Source: Terrimicrobium sacchariphilum (lineage in GTDB: Bacteria > Verrucomicrobiota > Verrucomicrobiia > Chthoniobacterales > Terrimicrobiaceae). From it: DNA of 64,000 nucleotides. Under the pieces are notes generated by a model. That model did not search any database and was not told the origin of the DNA. It saw only the letters and a program-made list of their open reading frames with translations. Positions 26,317 to 35,384 of the stretch are shown here, one piece after another. The DNA lies in NCBI RefSeq assembly GCF_001613545.1, contig NZ_BDCO01000003.1, forward strand, positions 434,001 through 498,000, given 5' to 3'. Position numbers and translations under genes: made by a program. Numbering within the stretch: position 1 is the stretch's first letter; each line of letters begins with the position of its first letter.

Positions 26317-28920
26317 ATGTCGAACAGCCCATCAGATTCCACTGACCTGTTTTCCGGCTCCGGCGGAGGCTCGCCCTTTGACGTGGCGACGCTGCTCTTC
26401 ACGGCTCGTCGCCTGTTTTGGTTGCCCCTGGTCCTCGCTCCGCTGGCTGCCATTGGCGGATTCGTCTTTGCCAAGACCTCCACGCCAGAGTATCGCGCCC
26501 TCGCCGAGATCCGCTTGGAAAGCCGCTCGATGACTCCAGCGGCTTCGCTGTCCGGTCCCACCGCCGATGGCGCGATGAGTCCCGAGGATCAAAATACGAT
26601 CATCCGCACTTTCGTGAACCCCATCATGGCTCGCGAGGTGGTGAAAAAGCTGAAACTCGGCGAGCGCCCCTATTTCAACGGAAAGGCGCATCCCTCCGAG
26701 GACGATCTCGTTGCCTTCATCATGGCCAACACCAAGGCCAACATCGTCGTGGGTACCCGCCTCCTGCAGGTTGCGGTGGATTATCCCGACCCGTACGTGG
26801 CCATGGAGCTGGCAAATGCCATGGCCGAGGCGGGAATGAAGTACGACCGCGACCAGCGGTCGCTCGCCCTGCGCGAGAACGTCCAGTACCTTGAGGACGA
26901 GGTCAAAAAACTTGAGGCCAACCTCGTCGGTTCCGAGACTCGCCTCAACGACTACACCCGCACGCTTGGCAGCATCTCCATCGACCAGGACGTCAATATT
27001 GCCGCCGACAAACTCAAGGATCTCAATATGCGCTCGACCGAGGCGAGGGCGAAGCGTCTTCAACTTGAGAGCTCCTATCGGGAAATCCAGGCCTATCGCG
27101 AGAACTCCGATGCCCTGCTCGGCATCGAGAGCATCCGTTCCGCTCCCGGCGTCGCCTCGCTGATCTCCAAGATCAACGATCTCAAGGGCAACCTGGCCAA
27201 GCTCCTGAAGCGTTACCGCGAGGCAAATCCCTTTGTTATTCAGGCCCGGACTGAGCTCGCCGAGGTCGAAAAGACTCTTCGTCAACAGGCTCTTGATGTA
27301 GCCAAGGGAATCGAGGCCGATCTCGCTGCCGCCCGGAGAAACGAAGAGGGTATCGCTGCCGAAAAGGCGGAGCAGGAGGGAAAGGTCATCAAGGTCAAGG
27401 AGGAGTCCATTCAGTCCAACGTCCTCCGCCGCCAGATCGACGCGGATCGGCTCGCCTACGAGGCAGCCCTGAAGCGACTCAACGAAGAGCTGTCCCAGAC
27501 CCGCAGCCAGCTCGTCATGATGCAAATGTCGGGCCCGGCCGGTCCTGGATACATGGTCTCCATGAGCACCAGCAAGACGGTGGGAGTGGCGGGCCTCGGC
27601 GGGCTGTTCCTGGGGCTGGGATTGATTGCTCTCGTCGCCCAGCTTGATAAGACGATCAAGACAGTGGAGTCGGCGGAGTCGGCTCTTGGGGTTTCCGTGC
27701 TCAGCGCCGTGCCGCGCTACGGTCCGGCCAGCGACAATCCTGGGCTGCCTTTCCGCGATTACCCGGTGATGATGGATCGCTGCTGCGCCGCCGCAGAGGC
27801 TTTTCGTACCCTGCGGGTTGCCGCCGAGCCACCGGTGGGCATCGAGGAAAATGCTGTCATCCTTCTTGTCGGAGCCGCAGGCAATGAAGGCACCTCTTTC
27901 TGTGCGGCAAATCTTGCCGTCGCTTTGGGGCAGAGCGGTCAGCGCACTCTCCTGGTCGATGCCGACCTGCGACGCAGTTCCCTCGAGGAACGCATCTTCG
28001 ATTCCGTCGGGCAGTACGGCCTCAGCGATTACCTTACGGGTCGGGTGTCCTTTCCCAATATCATTCGTTCCACCCCGGGAGAGAATGTCGACGTCGTCAC
28101 CGCCGGCACGCCCCATGCCCATCCTGCCGAGCTGCTTTCCAAAGAAGCTTTTGCCACCTTCCTGGAGGAGGCCCGGCTCCTTTACGATCGCGTGGTTTTT
28201 GACTCTGCGCCTGTGACAGTCGTGAGCGACACCCTGCGATTTGCCCACCTCTGCCAGACGATCTGCTTCGTGCTGCGATTTGGAAAGACAACTCCCGCAG
28301 AGGCGAAGCGCGCCTTCGAGCTTCTCGCCCGGGGTGGGGTAAAGGTCACCGGCACCGTCCTGAACAATGTCTCTCCCGCCTTTCCTATCAAGCTCGGGCA
28401 TCAGGATCTCCCGGAGGAGGTGTTTTCCAACCAGGGCAAGTTTGAATTCCCGGTACACTGCCCCTCCTGCAACCGTACCTACGACTCGCCTGATGATTTT
28501 ATCCACCAGACCGGTCCTCCCGGGCCGGAATGGAGCTCCAATGTCTCTGGCTGGAGCGAGCAGAGTGAGCGCATCGTTCGCCGCTGCAATTGCAATACTC
28601 TCATCGTCCTTCCTCCTGTCATGCGACGGGACAATTCCTCAGCGGGAGCCAAGCGTCGCGAAGCTTTCGCTGAGTTGATGTCTACGTTGGAGAAATCCGG
28701 CCTTTCCCGCGACGCTGCCCGCACCAGTCTCCTGCTCACTCTGAAGATGGGGCGCAGCGAGATGAATGGAGAGGCCCACCGTGAGAACTCAGAGGCCAGC
28801 CAGCAGCGCCGCAAGCTTTACGACGAAGTGCTGGAGCGCCTGGTGGCAGGGCGCATGTCTCGTGCCGTCGCGGAGACCAAGCTTCTCCATGCGATCAGGA
28901 TCTGGCAAAATGCCCCATGA
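26317..28920 (+). CDS. Wzc/GumC-like polysaccharide co-polymerase with altered P-loop and Cys-rich tail
   Basis: An 867-residue protein. N-terminal Wzz domain: first TM near residues 33-52, then a long coiled-coil periplasmic region (about 170-400) and a second TM near 420-440. Residues about 500-700 form the BY-kinase fold with Walker A' (TLLVDADLRR) and Walker B (DRVVFDSAP). The Walker A reads GNEGTSF, with Thr526 where the nucleotide-binding Lys should be, so ATP hydrolysis or tyrosine phosphorylation is doubtful. No C-terminal tyrosine cluster exists. Instead residues 715-867 have CPSC (715-718) and CNC (757-759), a possible zinc site, followed by two helical repeats. It likely sets chain length or gates export. 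It overlaps the next gene by 4 nt. Confidence 0.88.
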   Translation: MSNSPSDSTDLFSGSGGGSPFDVATLLFTARRLFWLPLVLAPLAAIGGFVFAKTSTPEYRALAEIRLESRSMTPAASLSGPTADGAMSPEDQNTIIRTFVNPIMAREVVKKLKLGERPYFNGKAHPSEDDLVAFIMANTKANIVVGTRLLQVAVDYPDPYVAMELANAMAEAGMKYDRDQRSLALRENVQYLEDEVKKLEANLVGSETRLNDYTRTLGSISIDQDVNIAADKLKDLNMRSTEARAKRLQLESSYREIQAYRENSDALLGIESIRSAPGVASLISKINDLKGNLAKLLKRYREANPFVIQARTELAEVEKTLRQQALDVAKGIEADLAAARRNEEGIAAEKAEQEGKVIKVKEESIQSNVLRRQIDADRLAYEAALKRLNEELSQTRSQLVMMQMSGPAGPGYMVSMSTSKTVGVAGLGGLFLGLGLIALVAQLDKTIKTVESAESALGVSVLSAVPRYGPASDNPGLPFRDYPVMMDRCCAAAEAFRTLRVAAEPPVGIEENAVILLVGAAGNEGTSFCAANLAVALGQSGQRTLLVDADLRRSSLEERIFDSVGQYGLSDYLTGRVSFPNIIRSTPGENVDVVTAGTPHAHPAELLSKEAFATFLEEARLLYDRVVFDSAPVTVVSDTLRFAHLCQTICFVLRFGKTTPAEAKRAFELLARGGVKVTGTVLNNVSPAFPIKLGHQDLPEEVFSNQGKFEFPVHCPSCNRTYDSPDDFIHQTGPPGPEWSSNVSGWSEQSERIVRRCNCNTLIVLPPVMRRDNSSAGAKRREAFAELMSTLEKSGLSRDAARTSLLLTLKMGRSEMNGEAHRENSEASQQRRKLYDEVLERLVAGRMSRAVAETKLLHAIRIWQNAP

Positions 28921-30527
28921 AGACGCGCCCGCGTTGGAGGTCGTCTCCCGGCGTCTTCTTTCTGCTCTTCGCGGTGTCTTCTCTCCTGGGGCTCGTCTCA
29001 GGTAGAGCACAGGCACCTTTTCTTTCCCGTTCATCCAACCAGCCCGAAACTTTCGACACCGTTTATCCGGCGAATTACGCGCTGGATTTTCCGAATCTCC
29101 CGGAGTCCGATCCGATGAATGACGTTCAGGTGGAACTGCCGCCCGGCATCGACGTCCTCACCAACCCGGAGATCCTCGACTATCAGGCCGCGTTGAAGTC
29201 CGACATGCCTTCCCGGACGCCCGCCGAATACGATTCCGAGGAGGGCAACCGCATCGCGGACTTTCAGAATACGCCCCAGTCGATGGCGCTTTTCGGTAAT
29301 GACTACGCCTCCAACTCCGAGGTCGTCCTGAGCAACGCAGGGCATCCCATTTTTTACGATCTCAGCCGTACCGTCGGCTCATTCGGCTTGAATGAGACTC
29401 CACTCGTCACCGAGATGCCTCTGATCCCGGAGCCGGGCACCACTCTGGACAAGCCGATCGCCCCGCGCGCGAAATGGGGGCCTTGGAGGATGGCCCTCGA
29501 CGTAATGGGCAGTTCCTCCGTGTTCTACAATGTTTTTGGCAGCACGAAGAATCCCCAAAGCGACATGGTTTATGCCCTCAACCCGCGCTTCTACCTTGAG
29601 GCGGGAACCAAAGGATTCTTCAGGCTGTCCTATGCACCGAGCTTTTTGCGGTATTCGAAATTCAAGGATCTCGATAGCGACAACCAGAATCTCTCCGTTT
29701 CGGTGACCTATCCCTTCAGCAAACTGCGCACCGGAGCCTCCTTTTCTTATCTCACCCAGAGCGGACTCTTTCTCAACAACCCCTCAGGCCAGGGCCAGCA
29801 GGATACGGCGCTGGCCTCCCTCAGCGCATCCTATCCGCTGACGACCAAAGCCAATATCGCTCTCGGCTGGATGGGGGTACTTCAGCAAAACGACCCTGGC
29901 GGCCGAAAGACGGAGAATACCGCCACCCTGGGAATGTCATACACCCCGGGAGCCAAGGCGGTCTTTGGCGGACTGGTGCGTCTGGGCAGCATCCAGGCGC
30001 CCGCCGGAGATCAAAATTTCTTCGGTCTCCAGGGCGAAGCGGCTTATCGGTGGGATTTTCACTGGCGCTTTTCCGCGCGAGCCGGGGTGGATTGTCGCTT
30101 TCTCGACCCTCCGCCCTATGGCCAGTCCAGCCCCATGCTCACACCGGTCTTTGACTTGAATGCCAGCTACCACTGGACGGCAAATGCTACTGCTCTGCTC
30201 CGGTTTTACCGCTTTGTGGGTACGGATACCTTCACCTCCGTGAGCATGGACATTCAGACGGGAGCGGAGTTGGGCTTTCTCCTCCGAGCCTATCGCAAGA
30301 CGGATGTGAAATTCCTGATGACCGTCGGGTATACCGAGATGTTTGCCGAGGAGGAAAGCGGCGAGCAGAATTATGCATTCGTCCAGGGTGGTGTGTCCGT
30401 TTCCTACACTGTTATGAAATGGGCCGATGTGGTACTGTTTGGCAATGTTCAGCAGCGCTTCCAGGATGACCAGGGACTCAACTACCTCAGCGGTACTCTG
30501 GGCCTCGGACTCAATCTCAAGTTCTGA
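28917..30527 (+). CDS. Predicted outer-membrane beta-barrel protein of the polysaccharide operon
   Basis: A 536-residue protein with a signal peptide (FFLLFAVSSLLGLVSGRAQA). Residues about 40-190 are polar and Pro/Asn-rich. From about 195 to the end there are many alternating amphipathic strands with aromatic girdle residues (FYLEAGTKGFFRLSYAPSF, LSVSVTYPF, AGVDCRF), and the chain ends in Phe after LGLGLNL, typical of a BamA-inserted barrel. ATG 28917 overlaps the Wzc-like stop (ATGA), so the protein is coupled to polysaccharide export and may form the outer-membrane pore. I do not recognise a named family. Confidence 0.75.
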   Translation: MKTRPRWRSSPGVFFLLFAVSSLLGLVSGRAQAPFLSRSSNQPETFDTVYPANYALDFPNLPESDPMNDVQVELPPGIDVLTNPEILDYQAALKSDMPSRTPAEYDSEEGNRIADFQNTPQSMALFGNDYASNSEVVLSNAGHPIFYDLSRTVGSFGLNETPLVTEMPLIPEPGTTLDKPIAPRAKWGPWRMALDVMGSSSVFYNVFGSTKNPQSDMVYALNPRFYLEAGTKGFFRLSYAPSFLRYSKFKDLDSDNQNLSVSVTYPFSKLRTGASFSYLTQSGLFLNNPSGQGQQDTALASLSASYPLTTKANIALGWMGVLQQNDPGGRKTENTATLGMSYTPGAKAVFGGLVRLGSIQAPAGDQNFFGLQGEAAYRWDFHWRFSARAGVDCRFLDPPPYGQSSPMLTPVFDLNASYHWTANATALLRFYRFVGTDTFTSVSMDIQTGAELGFLLRAYRKTDVKFLMTVGYTEMFAEEESGEQNYAFVQGGVSVSYTVMKWADVVLFGNVQQRFQDDQGLNYLSGTLGLGLNLKF

Positions 30528-30576
30528 TGAAAATCTCTGGGCAAGTTTTATTTACGGGAGGGAGGCCCCGTGGATA

Positions 30577-30590
30577 AGGTTATGCAACCT
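30577..30590 (+). repeat. Small hairpin between beta-barrel and sugar transferase genes
   Basis: AGGTT/AACCT closes the loop ATGC, inside the 89-bp spacer. There is no T-run. Probably not a terminator; it could shape the mRNA before the sugar transferase. Confidence 0.25.
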
Positions 30591-30616
30591 GGCGCATAGG
30601 TGTCGGGATTTTTCGT

Positions 30617-32020
30617 ATGTTTCAGCATCGTGAATTAGGACTCATCCAAGGCTATCAACTAGGTACGACGATCATTCTGACGATCGTCTTTTGGGCCTAT
30701 TACTTCATCATGGAGTATTTTATCCCTGGTGTGGCCCTCACGGCAGCGACGAATTACTTCGAGTTCTATCTCGCCATCACGCTGGCCTTTCAGATTTCGT
30801 TTCTGATCACCAAGCACAACGACATCCTGTCGGTCTCGTCGGGTATGGTGGAGAGCCATCGCCTCGTCTGGTCGCACATCCCGCCTACGCTGGCTATCAC
30901 GTGCATCTTTCTCATTCTGACGAAGGATGCAGCCATCTCCCGGCTCTTTCTCTTTACCATCGTCCCGCTGCTCTACGTCGTCCTGCTTGTTTACACCCGC
31001 TTCTTTGCCCTGGACATTCTCCGCTTCATGCTGCACCACCAGCATCATAAGCTCCTCTTGGTCGGGGAGCCCTCCGAGCTGGAAAATGTCCGCTCACTCC
31101 TAGAAAAGTCGAAGCTCTTTGGTTTCGAGATCGTGGGCATCGTTACCGATGCTCCGCCGGAGGAACTGCCGCCCTCGATTCGCAAGCTCGGCGCTCCCGA
31201 TGATATGGAGGCCATTCTCGATGAGCAAAAGGTGGGAAACATCTTCATTCTGGGCAGTCCCCGCGATCGCCGTATGCTGGGCGGCTGGATGCGGCTCGCC
31301 GAGGCTCACGGATGCCGCGTCTCCCTCGTCAATGACCTCGATCGTTTCCTCCAGAGGCGTCTTTCCTATTTTCGCTGCGACGATGTGGATCTCATTGAAC
31401 TGCGCGAGGAACCTCTGCAAAATCTCGTGAATCGCGCCTACAAGCGCATCTTCGATATCGTCGTCAGTCTTCCGGTCGTCTGTTTCATCCTGCCGCCGTT
31501 GATGTTTGTGATCTGGATCGTGCAGAGGTTTCAGTCTCCCGGTCCCCTGTTTTTCCGGCAGATCCGCTCGGGCCTCGACAACCAGCCATTCACCATCCTT
31601 AAGTTCCGTACCATGTACGCGGATCAGTGCGACTCCGCTGCGCAGGCGACCATGGGGGATGCGCGGGTGTATCCGTTTGGCCGTTTTCTGCGTCAATACA
31701 GCCTGGATGAGTTTCCGCAGTTCTTCAATGTGCTTACCGGGCAGATGAGTCTGGTGGGACCGCGACCGCATATGACCCAGCACGACAAGGTGCTGGCCGA
31801 GGTCATGTCCACCTATCCGCTGCGGGGGTTTGTGAAACCGGGCATCACCGGGCTCGCCCAGATCCGGGGATTTCGCGGTGAGACCGCCACCCGCGACGAC
31901 ATCATTCATCGGGTGGAGTGCGACATCGAGTACGTCGAGACCTGGTCGTTTTTCCTCGATATCCGCGTCGTCTGGCGGACTGCCCTTCAGGTCTTGTTTC
32001 CGCCCAAGAGCGCCTACTAG
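30617..32020 (+). CDS. Polyprenyl-phosphate sugar-1-phosphate transferase (WcaJ/WbaP-type)
   Basis: A 467-residue initiating transferase of polysaccharide synthesis. The N-terminal half has four membrane segments (residues about 15-135), followed by a CoA-binding-like Rossmann region (LLLVGEPSELENV, then GSPRDRRMLGGW). The C-terminal catalytic domain (about 275-467) shows the bacterial sugar transferase motifs YKRIFDIVVSLP, SPGPLFFRQIRSG, ILKFRTMYAD, RQYSLDEFPQFFNVLTGQMSLVGPRP and KPGITGLAQI. It loads a hexose or N-acetylhexosamine 1-phosphate onto undecaprenyl phosphate in the inner membrane. It ends 3 bp from the end of the convergent glycosyltransferase operon. Confidence 0.95.
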   Translation: MFQHRELGLIQGYQLGTTIILTIVFWAYYFIMEYFIPGVALTAATNYFEFYLAITLAFQISFLITKHNDILSVSSGMVESHRLVWSHIPPTLAITCIFLILTKDAAISRLFLFTIVPLLYVVLLVYTRFFALDILRFMLHHQHHKLLLVGEPSELENVRSLLEKSKLFGFEIVGIVTDAPPEELPPSIRKLGAPDDMEAILDEQKVGNIFILGSPRDRRMLGGWMRLAEAHGCRVSLVNDLDRFLQRRLSYFRCDDVDLIELREEPLQNLVNRAYKRIFDIVVSLPVVCFILPPLMFVIWIVQRFQSPGPLFFRQIRSGLDNQPFTILKFRTMYADQCDSAAQATMGDARVYPFGRFLRQYSLDEFPQFFNVLTGQMSLVGPRPHMTQHDKVLAEVMSTYPLRGFVKPGITGLAQIRGFRGETATRDDIIHRVECDIEYVETWSFFLDIRVVWRTALQVLFPPKSAY

Positions 32021-32023
32021 CGT

Positions 32024-33103
32024 TTACGGAAACAGGACTCGCTCCATCCGGCGGAGGAAAGCAGCTTCTGAAAACTGTTCGGCGTGGGCGCGGATGGCCT
32101 CCGCATTCCAGGACGTGCTCTCGAGGCGCTCGACCGCCCTGGCCAGCGACTCGGGCTTCGCTTCATCAAAGAAGACACCGCTCAACCCCTCGACCACGGT
32201 CTCCAGGGCACCGCCCTTCTTAAGGGCGATGACAGGCTTGCCGCAGGCCATCGCTTCCACGGGCGTAATGCCAAAGTCTTCGTGCCCGGGAAAGAGAAAG
32301 GCTCGGCAACGCTGGAAATGGTCGCGCACTTCGTCATCCGAGCGGCGGCCAAGGAACTCAATGGACGGACCAGCCATCTTCTCGAGATCGGCTCGGTACG
32401 GGCCCTCGCCGAGGATAATGAGCCGCCTGCCGCTTTGGGTAAAGGCACGCACCGCGATGTCGATATTCTTGTATCCCAGCAGACGAGACACGATCAGATA
32501 GGAATCGTCATTCTCGGGACACACGGAAAAACGGTCCGTTTGGACGGGAGGAGGAATTACCTCGGATTCTCTGCCGTAGAACTGGCGGATGCGCTCCTGC
32601 ACATTGCGCGAATTCGCGACGAGGACATCCATGCGTCGCGCTGCGGTCTGGTCGAGTCTGCGCAAAGGCGGGAGGAAGGCACGAACCAGTCGGTTGAGCA
32701 GCGAATGTCGCACCTCATGATCGAGGTATTCATCTGTCTGCCACAGGAACCGGGTCGGGTTGTGAATGTAGCAGACAGTTCGTGTCCCGGGAGAGAACCG
32801 CATGTACTTGGCGAAGGTGCTCGAGCTGATCCAGGCATGTGTCGCGTCGGGTGGGGTGATCGAGCGGAAGGCGAGGGGATAGAGTGGCAGGTATTTCTTG
32901 AAGTGCGTGTGATGCTCGATGCCGGGCATGCCTTGCAGCCATGTTGTCCGGATGTCGGCATCGGCAAAGTCCGCCCACAATGTTTTTCGCGAAACGGCGC
33001 TGGTGTAGATGGGGGCGCTGGGAAAGCGACGGTGCATGGTGGCCACCACGCGCTCGGCTCCTCCCATCTGGATCAGGTAGTCGTGAGCGAGGACGAGGTT
33101 CAT
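32024..33103 (-). CDS. Glycosyltransferase, GT4 family
   Basis: A 359-residue GT-B enzyme, the last gene of the 17-gene run. N-terminal acceptor domain starts LVLAHDYLIQMGGAERVV, with the glycine-rich loop. The C-terminal donor domain has the E-x7-E motif in GHEDFGITPVEAMACGKPVIA, typical of retaining GT4 enzymes. The segment YIHNPTRFLWQTDEYLDH resembles WbaZ-type mannosyltransferases, but donor and acceptor cannot be read from sequence. ATG 33103 overlaps the upstream stop by 4 nt. Confidence 0.9.
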   Translation of the reverse strand: MNLVLAHDYLIQMGGAERVVATMHRRFPSAPIYTSAVSRKTLWADFADADIRTTWLQGMPGIEHHTHFKKYLPLYPLAFRSITPPDATHAWISSSTFAKYMRFSPGTRTVCYIHNPTRFLWQTDEYLDHEVRHSLLNRLVRAFLPPLRRLDQTAARRMDVLVANSRNVQERIRQFYGRESEVIPPPVQTDRFSVCPENDDSYLIVSRLLGYKNIDIAVRAFTQSGRRLIILGEGPYRADLEKMAGPSIEFLGRRSDDEVRDHFQRCRAFLFPGHEDFGITPVEAMACGKPVIALKKGGALETVVEGLSGVFFDEAKPESLARAVERLESTSWNAEAIRAHAEQFSEAAFLRRMERVLFP

Positions 33104-34242
33104 GCGTTTCGGGAAAGCCGGTCGAGTAGAGTATTGGTCTTTTGCCGGATGACGGAGAGCGAAAAGCGCCGCTTCGCGCGCTCGCGCCCGGCTTGTCCCA
33201 TTTGCTCCCGCAGGGCTGCGTCGGCGAGGAGGCTTTTCAGGGCATGCGCCAGGGTATTGGCATCTCCCGGCGGCGTGAGCACCCCGGTGACTCCCGCCTC
33301 GACGATCTCGCGAGGGCCGCCTGCGTCGGCGGCGATGACCGGCTTCCCCGAGAGCATGGCCTCGACCAGGACCCGTCCGAACGGCTCCGGCGCGGTTGAA
33401 CAGTGGACCACAATGTCGGAGGCCGCCATGAGGACGGGGATGTCGGTGCGGAAGCCGAGGAACTTCACGCGGTCTCCCATGGACTGCGCGAGAGTTTGGA
33501 GTTCCTTGGCGTAGGCTCGGTCGTCGTCGGTAAAAAGCGGCTCTCCGATGATCTGGAATGTCGCCTCGGGGATCTGCTTCGCGGCTTCAAGCAGGACATG
33601 CTGGCCTTTCCACCGGGCGATGCGCCCGAAGATGGATACGACCGGCCGCCCGTCGGGATTCCACTCCGAAGACACTCTCGCGATGGCTTCTGCCGGGATG
33701 TTGGCGTAGATGGCCGGGTCGAATCCATTGGGAACGACAGCGACGCTGGTTCGGCCTCCGGCTTTGCTGTACTGGTCGGCCACGGCTCGCGAGTTGGCAA
33801 TGACGAGATCGACCTGGCTGGCCGCAGCCATCAGGATGGCGAGGTTTGCCTGGCTGAAGTGCTCCCGGTTTGGCAGGTCGTGCAGATGAAAGACAAGAGG
33901 CCGCCGGGCGATGAGATTGGCGGCTACGCCGTGAACGAGAGCCTTGGCAGTGTTCAGGTAAACCACGTCGGCTTCTTTCATTCGTCGCGAAAGCGCCGCC
34001 AGATGAGCCAGCTGCCCGGGAACCGATGCGAGCAGGGCGGCAGGGCCGGATTCCTTCGTGACTCGCGCGGCCGATCCTTTGATGGGTAGGAGCTCGACCG
34101 GCACAGAGCGCTCTCGCAGGAGCGTGGCAAAGGGGCCATCGGAGAAAATTAGGACGCGGGACCCGGGTCGACCGCTGGCTAGATCGGCAAGACAAAGCTC
34201 CGCTCCTCCGAGCTGTCCGGTTTGATCGACGAACAGCGTCAC
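33100..34242 (-). CDS. Glycosyltransferase, GT4 family
   Basis: The 380-residue product starts at GTG 34242, which has GGAGG 7 nt upstream and overlaps the previous stop as GTGA; the longer frame to 34305 is rejected. The N-terminus is TLFVDQTGQLGGAELCLADLA. Donor-binding motifs are VVSIFGRIARWKGQHVLLEA and EPFGRVLVEAMLSGKPVIA (E-x7-E). It transfers a nucleotide-activated sugar in the cytoplasm to the growing lipid-linked glycan; specificity is unknown. Coupled to both neighbours by 4-nt overlaps. Confidence 0.9.
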   Translation of the reverse strand: MTLFVDQTGQLGGAELCLADLASGRPGSRVLIFSDGPFATLLRERSVPVELLPIKGSAARVTKESGPAALLASVPGQLAHLAALSRRMKEADVVYLNTAKALVHGVAANLIARRPLVFHLHDLPNREHFSQANLAILMAAASQVDLVIANSRAVADQYSKAGGRTSVAVVPNGFDPAIYANIPAEAIARVSSEWNPDGRPVVSIFGRIARWKGQHVLLEAAKQIPEATFQIIGEPLFTDDDRAYAKELQTLAQSMGDRVKFLGFRTDIPVLMAASDIVVHCSTAPEPFGRVLVEAMLSGKPVIAADAGGPREIVEAGVTGVLTPPGDANTLAHALKSLLADAALREQMGQAGRERAKRRFSLSVIRQKTNTLLDRLSRNA

Positions 34243-35384
34243 GACAGCACCTCCTCGTAGACATCCGCCACGCGTCTGGCGATGGTTCTCCAGTCGAAAC
34301 GGCACTCCACATAATCCCGGCAGGCAGCGCGCGAAGGGAGTTCTCCGGCCAGACCGCGACGTATTCCCTGCGCCAGGGCCGCGACGTCTTTTCCCTCGAG
34401 GACCAGTGAGGAATCAAGTTCGCGGACGGTCTCCGGCAACCCGCCCACGGGAGTCACCAGCACGGGCGTTCCGCATCCGAGGGACTCCAGTGTTGTCAGG
34501 CCAAAGCCTTCTAGAGACTCCGATGGCACGATCGAGAAATCCGCCGCCGCGTACGCAAAGGGTAACTCGTCGTCCGGCAGGAAGCCCGTGAACATCACGG
34601 ACTCCGAGCAACCCGTCCTGCTCGCTGTCTGGCGCAACTCAGCTTCAAGCCGACCCTTCCCGATAATGAACAGGCGGGCTTCGGGATGGTCCGGGCGCAA
34701 CATGGCAAAAGCCTCGATGAGCGATGCGAGACCCATGCGATTAGTCAGCCTGCGGACGCATAATACGATGGGTGCCTTCTCGGGCCAGCCCAGCCTCCTT
34801 CTGGCTTCCCTCTTGTCGCGAGGAATGAAGCGCTCCGTCTCCACGCCTCCGGGTACGATGCGGATTTTTTCCGCAGGAATCCGGTAGTCCTTGCTCAGCA
34901 CATTGCGGAATGCACTGGACAGCACGATGAAGCGATCGGCGGAGCGATAGACCCGGTTTTCAATCCATCGTTTCGCCATCACGGCCACGCGGGACTGACC
35001 CTCTCTGGCCGACTCGTCCGCCCAGGGGCCATGGAAATGGACAACATGCCTCCTCTGTTGCAGGTGCGGTATGGCTGCCGCGTAGAGAGAGAAATGCGAT
35101 GCAACGAGTCCATTCGGGCGGACCTTTTGTCCGGCCGTGCGAATGGCTTTCAGCCGATGGATGAGTGGATCGCTCATTGCGCCAAGACACACGGAGGCTG
35201 GGGTGCTCCCGTCCCACTTTTCCAGAGGGATGGTGCCCGGGGCAGAGCCAAAGGCAAAAGCGGTGCAGGGCTGTCCATTCGTTCGCAATCCCTCGGTCAG
35301 TCGTTGGAAATACCGGTCAACCCCGCCCTGCGCGGCGTCGAAGTGCATTCCCACTTCAATTACCGGATGCTCGCAGATCATCAT
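34239..35384 (-). CDS. Glycosyltransferase, GT4 family
   Basis: A 381-residue enzyme from ATG 35384, which overlaps the stop of the upstream gene (ATGA); a GTG three codons earlier is possible. Motifs: MHFDAAQGGVDRYFQRL (acceptor-side loop), APIVLCVRRLTNRMG and SEGLEGFGLTTLE-like region PSESLEGFGLTTLESLGCG. The sequence KIRIVPGGVETERFIPRD is a common GT4 inter-domain stretch. Role in the polysaccharide repeat unit inferred from context; sugar unknown. Confidence 0.9.
   Translation of the reverse strand: MMICEHPVIEVGMHFDAAQGGVDRYFQRLTEGLRTNGQPCTAFAFGSAPGTIPLEKWDGSTPASVCLGAMSDPLIHRLKAIRTAGQKVRPNGLVASHFSLYAAAIPHLQQRRHVVHFHGPWADESAREGQSRVAVMAKRWIENRVYRSADRFIVLSSAFRNVLSKDYRIPAEKIRIVPGGVETERFIPRDKREARRRLGWPEKAPIVLCVRRLTNRMGLASLIEAFAMLRPDHPEARLFIIGKGRLEAELRQTASRTGCSESVMFTGFLPDDELPFAYAAADFSIVPSESLEGFGLTTLESLGCGTPVLVTPVGGLPETVRELDSSLVLEGKDVAALAQGIRRGLAGELPSRAACRDYVECRFDWRTIARRVADVYEEVLS

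Noticed and set aside
26332-28506. 724-codon antisense frame to the Wzc-like gene
   Set aside because: A shadow of a GC-rich gene on the other strand; no signal peptide, domain or ribosome-binding site.
31995-32034. 8-bp inverted repeat TGTTTCCG/CGGAAACA across the convergent ends of the sugar transferase and the last glycosyltransferase
   Set aside because: The loop is 24 nt and there is no T-run. Both arms encode the same short VLFP ending on opposite strands, so the symmetry follows from coding and is probably chance.
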